NCBI RefSeq assembly: GCF_000799715.1
Contig: NZ_JUHG01000011.1
Coordinates: 806,001 to 870,000, forward strand
From: Martinezella rhizogenes
GTDB taxonomy: Bacteria > Pseudomonadota > Alphaproteobacteria > Rhizobiales > Rhizobiaceae
Direction: 5' to 3'
Length of the DNA stretch: 64,000 nucleotides
Shown in pieces: positions 47,261 through 54,338 of the stretch. Below the pieces are notes generated by a model. It ran no database searches. It saw only the letters and a list, made by a program, of their open reading frames with translations, and was not told the origin of the DNA. The position numbers and the translations under genes are program-made. Each line of letters begins with the position of its first letter. The first letter of the stretch is position 1.

Positions 47261-47541
47261 TCAAATCGTTGATTCAAGCCGCGGCGGCGAACCTTCATGT
47301 CCGGGGCGCTGATATCCGCAGGCAAAGCCCAATATGGATCGATATGAACCGAAAAGCGTCTAACAGGCAGTTAAAGTGGAATTATTAAATCAGATAATCG
47401 GTATGTGAAGCTCTGCCGTAGCCACCAGATATCGCCCGACTGTGATGGGCTGCAACGTCGCGGAATTCCCTCCTCTTGCCCGAAAGAGGGGAACAGGTCA
47501 TTGATAGCGCTCGATGATCACCCGCCGAAGGAGCTCCCGTC

Positions 47542-48513
47542 ATGAACGCAAAATACGCATTGCCCGCCCTTTTGGCCTGCACTTGCACCAGCGCCATGAC
47601 CCCGGCCTTGGCCAAGGATCCCGCCCAATTGGTTCTTCGCGACGGTTTCGACGGTACCGATTTCGATCCGGCAGGCCATCTCTACTATCGCGATAATTCC
47701 GAACAGAAGGCCGGCACGGTCGAATTCCAATCGGAGGTGAAGCGCAGCGGCACGGGCGCGCTGAAACTCAGCGTCAAGCCACTCTGCGCGCCAGGCAAGG
47801 CGAATTGCAGCGAGAGAGCGGAAATCTGGGAGCGCACCAAATATCGCGTCCCCTATGATCAAGGGGTTTGGTACGGCTTTGCGGTCAAATTCGCCGATCC
47901 CATTCCGTCAGGCGATCATCGCTATCTCATTGCGCAATGGAAGCGAGAGATTGGACCTACGGCAAAGGGTGATTTCAGTCCCTTCCTGGCGCTGCGGCTG
48001 AACAACGGCAAGCTCTTCGCGACAGTCGAAACCAACTATGTCGCCCCACCGAAGACGTACTCCCACGATGGAGCAAAAGCCTGTGACGGCAACCAGACAC
48101 CTGTCTGGTTCCGATCGGACACCAACCAGATGCGTGCGCTGGTCGCTACCGACAGCAATTGGGGCAAGGACGATGGCCAGGAATTTACCGGCTGCACGAG
48201 CGCTATTACCGTGACCGACCATGGCAACAAGTTGCCGATGCCGAATGCCGGCTGGATCGACTTCGCTATCTACAGCAAGCCGGGCCCCGACGGTACTGGG
48301 CATATCGAGATATTCGCCAACGACAAATGGATTGTCACCATCAAGGGACATATCGGTCATGCCGACAAAGGTCTGGGTAAAAACCAGTATTTCAAATTCG
48401 GCCCCTATCGTGCCGCCGACACGACGGAATGGACGCTTTACTACGACGATTTCCGCCGTTCCCCTCGCTGCGCCGATGTATTGGCGGACCCGAATCTTTG
48501 CCCGATGAAGTGA
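47542..48513 (+). CDS. Secreted polysaccharide lyase (heparin-lyase-I-like, Polysacc_lyase family)
   Basis: A 323-residue exported protein with a 24-residue signal peptide (NAKYALPALLACTCTSAM, ending ALAK). The mature part is a beta-jelly-roll-type lyase: LVLRDGFDGTDFDP at the start, SERAEIWERTKYRVPYDQGV, YLIAQWKRE and the C-terminal QYFKFGPYRAADTTEWTLYY. Several cysteines may form disulfides. The family cleaves uronic-acid-containing polymers by beta-elimination. AAGGAG precedes the ATG. Its place beside a GumK-like glucuronosyltransferase suggests it trims or releases the same acidic polymer. Confidence 0.8.
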   Translation: MNAKYALPALLACTCTSAMTPALAKDPAQLVLRDGFDGTDFDPAGHLYYRDNSEQKAGTVEFQSEVKRSGTGALKLSVKPLCAPGKANCSERAEIWERTKYRVPYDQGVWYGFAVKFADPIPSGDHRYLIAQWKREIGPTAKGDFSPFLALRLNNGKLFATVETNYVAPPKTYSHDGAKACDGNQTPVWFRSDTNQMRALVATDSNWGKDDGQEFTGCTSAITVTDHGNKLPMPNAGWIDFAIYSKPGPDGTGHIEIFANDKWIVTIKGHIGHADKGLGKNQYFKFGPYRAADTTEWTLYYDDFRRSPRCADVLADPNLCPMK

Positions 48514-48643
48514 GGATTTCCCTATACTTCGCCACCTGCAGCAGCCTAGAAAACATTATTGGGGCTAATTCAAACTTTCCTTGAATTCCGCTGAACCTTT
48601 TTGCGTCTCGATGGTTATGTTTTATCCAGAGGAGGCTAACGAG

Positions 48644-48937
48644 ATGCTCACCACTCATCGCGATTGCAAAGATCACGTCAAGAGAAATGCTATTCCTTCC
48701 CTTGGCGAAATTGAAGGGCGTGTCGCAGTCCTCGAAGTTGTCGCTCAATCGGCCCTGACGCATGTTTTTTACGAAGGTCATGTCGATCTCGACGCCACCC
48801 TATTGGTGGAAATCCGTAGAGCCATGCATCGCAAATGCAGGGAATTGAAACTTGATGGCGAAGATACTGCCTCCGCCCTCTCCTACGCGGAAGAATTGAT
48901 CGAAGCAGCGGTAGAGGCGTCGCATCCGGTCCATCAA
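48644..48937 (+). CDS. Conserved-type small hypothetical protein
   Basis: A 98-residue soluble protein from the ATG at 48644 (AGGAGG ten bases upstream). An earlier in-frame ATG at 48617 is possible. It is helix-rich, with LGEIEGRVAVLEVVAQSALTH followed by alternating hydrophobic and charged residues ending ASALSYAEELIEAAVEASHP, and has three cysteines or histidine-rich ends. No family was recognised. Its stop overlaps the start of a 48-residue membrane ORF (ATGA), so the two are probably expressed together. Confidence 0.65.
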
Positions 48938-49083
48938 TGATGCCTTCGCGGCCAAGATTTATACTTTTGATGATGGTGGCACTCGCCATTGCGCTCGGCG
49001 TCCTGCTGTTTGTCGTGCCCCATAATGGCAAGGATGGATTCGAAAATCCGGCACCGCACGCACCAGACCAGAAACCACAATAA
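48937..49083 (+). CDS. 48-residue membrane protein
   Basis: A small ORF starting MMPSRPRFILLMMVALAIAL and continuing as one transmembrane helix with a short polar, proline-rich tail. The start overlaps the upstream gene's stop (ATGA), typical of translational coupling. Function is not known. It might be an anchor or partner for the 98-residue protein. Confidence 0.5.
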   Translation: MMPSRPRFILLMMVALAIALGVLLFVVPHNGKDGFENPAPHAPDQKPQ

Positions 49084-49241
49084 CCCTTTTTCGTGGGTAC
49101 TTGTGCCAATACGAAACTCGGTCTGTATCATATCAGGCTGACGTTAACGTCGGCACGCGAAGCTGATTGCAAACTTCGGAAATCAAAGCAGTCTCTGCCC
49201 CGCCCCCGCTCAAGTCCGAGCTTCCAACCACGGTGTAGCGA

Positions 49242-49448
49242 ATGTCTATGATGGTCAACTCGCCCCTTTATCCCGATGATGTCGACATCCTCGCCAGCGC
49301 ACTTTATGCTTGGTGCGCGGAACGCAGCATCAAACTGCAAAGCCAGGAAGGCTTATCCGCAGCCAATGTAGCGATCAGCCTCTATGAGACCGGCTATCAG
49401 ACGCAAGACCAATTGCTCGGCGCTCTGCATGAATACGAGTTCCACTGA
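49242..49448 (+). CDS. Small hypothetical protein
   Basis: A 68-residue protein, MSMMVNSPLYPDDVDILASA onward, with WCAERSIKLQSQEGLSAANV and a C-terminal YETGYQTQDQLLGAL, helix-rich and acidic. There is a weak ribosome site; the methionines at codons 3 and 4 are other possible starts. No known family was recognised. Confidence 0.5.
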   Translation: MSMMVNSPLYPDDVDILASALYAWCAERSIKLQSQEGLSAANVAISLYETGYQTQDQLLGALHEYEFH

Positions 49449-49528
49449 AGTTCACAGCGCCGACCCAGCCGGACTTTGATGCCGCAATTGCGGACCAAAA
49501 CCGCCAGCGGCACCACTATTCAGAGCGA

Positions 49529-50389
49529 TCACGCTGCAGCAGCAGTCTTCCGCAACACGCTGGCGATGCAATCTCGCTCTTCCAAAATGCCGGACCATTC
49601 ATCGATGTGGAATGAGGAGTCGTAGATCAACGTAAACGGGCCTTTGTACCCGGCAACATTGGAAAGCTCGACGCAACGAATATAATCCTCGGCATCGAGG
49701 CCGGTTTCCGAATAATGCGCCTTGGCATGGCAGAGCTCGGCACGCCCCATGATCTTTGCCAGGTCGGCATACTTCCCCGGACCGTGCCAATTGCCGAAAT
49801 CACCGTTGAGACCGAGTTTGCCGCCCAGAGTATCAAGCACCCGATTGACCTCGACAGGCCCCGGCAACAACGAAAACCAGTTTTCGATGACAAGGCGGAC
49901 GCCGGTGTCCGCCAGTTGTTCGGCCAGTCGATAGAGGTACATTTCCGCGCGGCTCAGCGTCTCGTCATTCGGCTGCTCCTTGCCGGCGATCACGCGCATA
50001 TTCTCAGCTCCGAGCGCAACGGCAATCTCGACCCAGCCCGCCATCCAGTCAGCATCGCGTTCGGCCGTCTCGGAATTGCTGAGATCCCCAGCCTCGATCA
50101 ACAGCGTCTGTATCTTCACGCCCGCTGTCTCAAGGGCTTTTCGCAGGTCGGCAATGTAAGCGGTCGAACGGCTTGGCAAATGAAACGAGCATATCTCCAT
50201 ACGGAAGATGCCACGTTCGGCAAATTGTTTCGGGAGGTCGATCAACTCCACCGAGCCTTCGCCATAGGTTGGCTGGCGCTCAGGCGTTGGAATTCCACCA
50301 GGCTTGTATTGATACGTACCACCAAGCGCACGGTGCAACGACCATGTGGAAACGGCAAAACGATCCGTCAAATCCGTCGTAAAGGTCAT
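49529..50389 (-). CDS. Sugar phosphate isomerase/epimerase-like TIM-barrel protein
   Basis: A 286-residue AP-endonuclease-2/IolE-like TIM barrel. Metal-site candidates lie in MEICSFHLP, RLVIENWFSL, LGLNGDFGNWHG and LCHAKAHYSE, in the order seen in sugar isomerases (Glu, Asp, His, Glu). The likely role is isomerisation of a keto-sugar or inositol derivative. GGAGGAGG stands just before the ATG. The nitronate monooxygenase gene lies upstream on the same strand, 51 bp away, so the two may be one operon. Confidence 0.8.
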   Translation of the reverse strand: MTFTTDLTDRFAVSTWSLHRALGGTYQYKPGGIPTPERQPTYGEGSVELIDLPKQFAERGIFRMEICSFHLPSRSTAYIADLRKALETAGVKIQTLLIEAGDLSNSETAERDADWMAGWVEIAVALGAENMRVIAGKEQPNDETLSRAEMYLYRLAEQLADTGVRLVIENWFSLLPGPVEVNRVLDTLGGKLGLNGDFGNWHGPGKYADLAKIMGRAELCHAKAHYSETGLDAEDYIRCVELSNVAGYKGPFTLIYDSSFHIDEWSGILEERDCIASVLRKTAAAA

Positions 50390-50440
50390 CTGTCTCTCCT
50401 CCTCCTTCGCTTCCGCAGTATCAGATAGTCAAACGGCACA

Positions 50441-51526
50441 TCAACGCCGTGCGAGCCGTTTCATGAGTGCAATCGCCTCATTCGCCAAACCGATGGTGAG
50501 CTCGGACGACGGAAGCGGTTGCGCCAACTTCGCGGCCTGGCCGGACCAGAGGTTGGTAAAATCGCCGGAGCCGATCGCCTCAGCCTCGGCACGCAGCGGC
50601 GCCAGCGCGCCACCGGCCGTCGGAAATGCCGGCGCGAGATCCGTAAGCGGCCCAACCTCGCGCATAATGCGGTTCATCACGCCTCTCGCCGGCCGTCCGG
50701 TGAAGACATTGGTCAAAGCCGTAGTGTCGTCACCAGCATGCTCCAAGGCAGCCCGGTGAACAGGGGGAATGTTCGCTTCAGGCGTGAACAGATAGCTCGT
50801 ACCGATCTGCACCGCGGAAGCACCGAGCGCGAAAGCGGCCGCGATCCCGCGTCCATCCCCGATACCGCCTGCAGCGATAACGGGAATCTTGACGGCATCG
50901 ACAATCTGCGGCACCAGCGCCATCGTACCCACCTGTGTCGCCATATCCTGAGTCAGGAAATTGCCGCGATGACCACCCGCCTCGAAGCCCATGGCGATAA
51001 TCGCATCGACACCACGATCGGCAAGCCATCGCGCCTCCGCCACCGTGGTCGCCGAGGAGATGATCTTCGCTCCTGTGGCCCTTACCCGCCGAACCAGCTC
51101 CACATCCGGCAGCCCGAAATGAAAGCTGACGACTTCAGGCCGATAGGCCTCGACGACTTCGCAGAAAAAGCTGTCGAATGGTGCCCGGCCGCCAGCAGGA
51201 ACCGACATCGCCGGATCGAGGCCAGCCTCTATGTAGTAAGGCGCGAGCCGCGTTCGCCACGCCGTTTGTCGCCCGGGATCAATCTCCGGCATGGTGTGAG
51301 AGAAGAAATTCACATTGACCGGCTTTTTCGTCGCCGCCCGTATCGTATCGAGCGCGATGCGTAGCTGTTCGACATTGTATTGCGCGCTTGGCAAAGATCC
51401 GAGTCCTCCAGCCTCACTGACCGCGATCACCATCTCTGGCGATGTCGCCCCAGCCATCGGCGCCTGAAGGATGGGGAGGTCGATGCAAAATAGATCAAGA
51501 ATACGGGTGTCTGGCCATTGGCTCAT
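50441..51526 (-). CDS. Nitronate monooxygenase (class I, 2-nitropropane dioxygenase family)
   Basis: A 361-residue FMN-dependent TIM-barrel protein. LPILQAPMAGATSPEMV is the N-terminal FMN site, AMGFEAGGHRGNF carries the family's catalytic histidine, and VIAAGGIGDGRGIAAAFALG binds the FMN phosphate. It oxidises alkyl nitronates such as propionate 3-nitronate, a plant toxin. The start is MSQWPD at 51526, with AAGG upstream; an ATG eight codons earlier is possible. It is probably co-transcribed with the TIM-barrel isomerase gene. Confidence 0.87.
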   Translation of the reverse strand: MSQWPDTRILDLFCIDLPILQAPMAGATSPEMVIAVSEAGGLGSLPSAQYNVEQLRIALDTIRAATKKPVNVNFFSHTMPEIDPGRQTAWRTRLAPYYIEAGLDPAMSVPAGGRAPFDSFFCEVVEAYRPEVVSFHFGLPDVELVRRVRATGAKIISSATTVAEARWLADRGVDAIIAMGFEAGGHRGNFLTQDMATQVGTMALVPQIVDAVKIPVIAAGGIGDGRGIAAAFALGASAVQIGTSYLFTPEANIPPVHRAALEHAGDDTTALTNVFTGRPARGVMNRIMREVGPLTDLAPAFPTAGGALAPLRAEAEAIGSGDFTNLWSGQAAKLAQPLPSSELTIGLANEAIALMKRLARR

Positions 51527-51715
51527 CGCGTGTGCCTTTTTCATCTGCAATCTCTGCCAGCCAGTATTACCAGCCCTGCGGCAACGGTAGAAATGAATAG
51601 TTCAAATGAAAGACATCACGCTCGGTAATGTGAATCGAGATCTCTCAGCACCAACCCGACCAGCTGGTATACTTCAGCAAAACATGGATCGGACCAATCA
51701 CAGAAGCCATAAACG

Positions 51716-51748
51716 CAAAAATGCGCCCTCTCCCGTTAAGGAGAGGGC
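51716..51748 (-). terminator. Terminator at the end of the phage module
   Basis: GCCCTCTCC (51725-51733) pairs with GGAGAGGGC (51740-51748) around six bases, and on the minus strand ends in GCATTTTTG. It closes the phage lysis gene set. The stretch 51550-51715 shows no gene. Confidence 0.85.
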
Positions 51749-51810
51749 TAAAAGGCACGCAGCCAACCGCGTGAAACGGTTACAGCGATGCATCATGAAG
51801 CGGCGCCGGA

Positions 51811-52140
51811 TCAGGGCGCGGCTCTTCCACCCCTGATCCAGCGGGAAATGGTATCGAAGATCAGGTCGGCGATCCACATGGCGCAGACACCGACCACAAA
51901 GGCCATGGCATTCATGGCAGCAACATCCTTTTGTGGCAAAGGCCAATTGACGGCTCGCAGGTAATAAAGCACCGGTTCCGTCAAGTAAGCTGCCGCAAGC
52001 GCTCCACAGATGGGCGACGCAACGATTTCACGGGTCGTATATCGACGTCGCGACAGGCCACGCAAAATGCCGCCTGAAAGGCCAGCGATGACGACCCCGA
52101 CCTTGATGCCCAACGCATCGAGAAATTCGTTCACCGCCAT
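51811..52140 (-). CDS. Holin-like small membrane protein
   Basis: A 109-residue protein with two or three hydrophobic segments (VGVVIAGLSGGILRGL, ASPICGALAAAYLTEPVLYY, AMAFVVGVCAMWIADLIF) and a charged C-terminus (RWIRGGRAAP). Position, size and topology fit a phage holin that lets the endolysin cross the membrane, but no family is certain. AGAGGCAGG stands before the ATG. It is the last gene before the phage terminator. Confidence 0.65.
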   Translation of the reverse strand: MAVNEFLDALGIKVGVVIAGLSGGILRGLSRRRYTTREIVASPICGALAAAYLTEPVLYYLRAVNWPLPQKDVAAMNAMAFVVGVCAMWIADLIFDTISRWIRGGRAAP

Positions 52141-52211
52141 AACCTGCCTCTACGAGTGTTTATTGAAATCGGCCCTCTGTTTCAGCTAAAAAATAGCTGA
52201 GACGAGCGGCT

Positions 52212-52463
52212 TCATTTGATGACCGGCGGCTGTGGCTTAACCAAACCGGACAGTCCATCGCGGATGATATTGACCACAATCTTGAGGGTACCGAGACCCG
52301 CAACGGCAAGTGCCGTGAAGCCCGGACCAACAAAGGATTGCGAACATTCCAACGTGCCATCGGCAAACTGCGTACAGCCCGTTGCCAACAGAATGGCGAC
52401 CAACAGTGCCGAGAGGGTAATCAGGATATTCAAAACATTGTGCAAAGCATTGGTGTTGAACAT
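52212..52463 (-). CDS. Small phage membrane protein, possible second holin or spanin-like
   Basis: An 83-residue protein with a strong hydrophobic N-terminal helix (VLNILITLSALLVAILLATG) followed by a Cys-containing loop, then a second hydrophobic stretch (FTALAVAGLGTLKIVVNIIR). The sequence LLATGCTQ resembles a lipobox, so it could be a lipoprotein such as an o-spanin. AAAGGA precedes the ATG at 52463. The next 245 bp upstream (52464-52708) show no gene. Confidence 0.55.
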   Translation of the reverse strand: MFNTNALHNVLNILITLSALLVAILLATGCTQFADGTLECSQSFVGPGFTALAVAGLGTLKIVVNIIRDGLSGLVKPQPPVIK

Positions 52464-52708
52464 GGGGCTTCCTTTGGAGCTATGAAATTGATTGAGTTTA
52501 TCGAGCGACATGGGGATGGCGCGATTGTCGCCAAGGCCCGCACACCGGTGCCAACACGGCGATGCAGGGCCATGTGAAAATCAAGCCGACATAAACCAGG
52601 GTAACTTTGCCGATTGATCGACTGCTTAGACTTGTGGAGGATTGCGGTGAGCACGAAATCAGCACACCGCCCTCCAGCGTCCGGAAGGCTTTCTGAAGAT
52701 TCAAGCGA

Positions 52709-53344
52709 TCACGAGCGCGCAGCTTCGAGCGCCACAATGAATTTCTTGGCGTAGCTGGCAATATCAGCAGCCCGATCGGTGCCGTTGATGATCTTGCGCG
52801 CCCCGGTCCAGTCGATGACAGTCGCGCTAAAATAGTCCGCGAGCTTCTTGCCGGTGAAGCGACCATTGATCATCCCATCGAACAGAATTTCGACGGCCTT
52901 GGCCGGATTAAGCGCGGTGTCCGGATCATCGGCGATGCCATATTTCGCATAATTGTCGCGACCGGTGATCTGCACAAGGCCACGCCCACGATAGCGCCAG
53001 CCGTCGCCGCTAGCCTCCTTGCTATTGCCCATGCGGTTTGCATAGGCTCGATTGGCGATCCGCTCCGGTTGCCAGGCGTAGGCCGCTGCCTGCGCCATTG
53101 TAAAATATTTCGGGAAAGTGGCGCGCAAGCCGGCCGCCGAATAGCTCAGATTTTCTGAGATTGCACACATGGCATTATCCGTCTCATGACAGGTCGTCGC
53201 CAGCATGTATGCGAGCCAACGCGCATCGAAGGGCTTTGCATCCCATGCGCTGAGTATGGCGCTGATGCCATTGACCTGATTTGCTGACAGCCGCCCACCG
53301 AACAACAACAAGCGCACCGCCGCGAAGAACTTCGCGTGATCCAT
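52709..53344 (-). CDS. Phage endolysin, GH19 chitinase/lysozyme-like
   Basis: A 211-residue protein with the GH19-type lytic domain: AYMLATTCHETDNAM carries the first catalytic glutamate and GWRYRGRGLVQITGRDNYA the second conserved block. There is no signal peptide, which fits export through a holin. It degrades peptidoglycan at the end of the lytic cycle. The ATG at 53344 has AAGGA nine bases upstream; an in-frame TTG three codons earlier is less likely. Confidence 0.85.
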   Translation of the reverse strand: MDHAKFFAAVRLLLFGGRLSANQVNGISAILSAWDAKPFDARWLAYMLATTCHETDNAMCAISENLSYSAAGLRATFPKYFTMAQAAAYAWQPERIANRAYANRMGNSKEASGDGWRYRGRGLVQITGRDNYAKYGIADDPDTALNPAKAVEILFDGMINGRFTGKKLADYFSATVIDWTGARKIINGTDRAADIASYAKKFIVALEAARS

Positions 53345-53406
53345 GAATTTCAATCCTTGTGAAAAAGACTCCGTCGAGCGGCAAGGCTCACCCAGGAAGG
53401 GGTCGG

Positions 53407-53667
53407 TTAGCGCTCTTCGCGCAGCCGTTTTTCTGAGGTCGCGATGAGCTGTTGTGCATCGATCTTCTCGGCATCGACCACCTCACCGTCGATCAATACG
53501 CTGTTTTCGGTCGGCGCTATTTCAGGCTGCACAGCTTGAAGCGCCTTGAGCTGATTTTGCGCGTCGACAAGCTGAGCAGCGAGACTGTCGACAGCGTTCG
53601 CAAAGCGCTCGACTTCGCCTTGCAGAAGCCCGTTCTGCTTCTTGAGGGATTCTGCGAGGGTGGACAT
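53407..53667 (-). CDS. Small coiled-coil phage protein
   Basis: An 86-residue protein, MSTLAESLKKQNGLLQGEVE onward, with heptad-like hydrophobic spacing to about residue 45, then an acidic tail (VLIDGEVVDAEKIDAQQLI). GAGGGAG precedes the ATG. Its place between DUF4376 and endolysin genes suggests a tail-fibre assembly or lysis-timing role; not recognised otherwise. Confidence 0.6.
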   Translation of the reverse strand: MSTLAESLKKQNGLLQGEVERFANAVDSLAAQLVDAQNQLKALQAVQPEIAPTENSVLIDGEVVDAEKIDAQQLIATSEKRLREER

Positions 53668-53677
53668 CAAGGCTCCC

Positions 53678-53980
53678 TCACGTATTCGACGACCATGCGA
53701 AGCCGTCAATCTCCGCCGTGGTGGTGATCGTGCCAGCTATGATTTCCTGATCGATAGCGCCTTCGGCCGCAAAGCTCGCCTGGACATGGGCCGCAACCGC
53801 ATTGGCAACCGCCTTGATCTGCGTGGCCGTCAGCTCGACGAAGCCGCTTGTGGTCTTGAACTGCACCGTCACATCGGGGTTGGCGTCGACATAGTTGTAA
53901 GCGCCGGTGATCAGCGATTGACTCTGCCGATCAGTCATAACCGACATGCCGTTGATGACGATGCCACCCGTCTCGACCAC
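53678..53980 (-). CDS. DUF4376-type phage tail protein, start not clear
   Basis: A DUF4376-like protein: VVETGGIVINGMSVMTDRQS and ITGAYNYVDANPDVTV fit that tail-fibre-associated domain. The first ATG/GTG/TTG is the GTG at 53980 (100 residues). The frame is open up to the TAG at 54077-54079, and the unread part (PPSLLAIIAGWSPEPVPVDL, then YAYAAAKRY) looks like the normal N-terminus of the family. So either it starts at a rare codon (CTG at 54055), or it was once joined to the upstream ORF in the same frame and a TAG separates them now. Confidence 0.7.
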   Translation of the reverse strand: MVETGGIVINGMSVMTDRQSQSLITGAYNYVDANPDVTVQFKTTSGFVELTATQIKAVANAVAAHVQASFAAEGAIDQEIIAGTITTTAEIDGFAWSSNT

Positions 53981-54076
53981 ATAGCGCTTTGCCGCCGCAT
54001 AAGCGTAGAGATCAACCGGGACCGGCTCCGGAGACCATCCGGCGATGATGGCCAGAAGGCTCGGCGGCGTTTCGGG

Positions 54077-54328
54077 CTAGTCGCCTGCCGCTCCGATCAA
54101 CGCGGTTTCCGACTTGCTCAGCTGATCAAGGATCGCATCCTTGTCGGCAACATCAAGGCCGGACGTGATTTTGGCCGCGAGTTCAAGCCAATAGTCCGGC
54201 ACGTTGTAGATTTGCTGCCTGCCAAGCCAGAAGGCTACGCCGGCCATCCAGCGATCGGCCTTGTTCTCCGATCGAGCCGCAAGCAGCGCCTCGACCATTG
54301 GATCATACATGCTGTCTATGCGATACAT
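54077..54328 (-). CDS. Small phage tail-module protein
   Basis: An 82-residue protein from the ATG at 54328, with AAGGAG seven bases upstream. It is helix-rich with MVEALLAARSENKADRWMAG and YWLELAAKITSGLDVADKDA. It follows the large central tail gene by ten bases. Its TAG stop is in frame with the downstream DUF4376 sequence. No family was recognised; it may be a tail-fibre chaperone or connector. Confidence 0.65.
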   Translation of the reverse strand: MYRIDSMYDPMVEALLAARSENKADRWMAGVAFWLGRQQIYNVPDYWLELAAKITSGLDVADKDAILDQLSKSETALIGAAGD

Positions 54329-54338
54329 CGCGTTCTCC

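Noticed and set aside
51550-51810. Prophage attachment site or tRNA at the left phage border
   Set aside because: No tRNA-like sequence or direct repeat was found, and the other phage end is outside the window.
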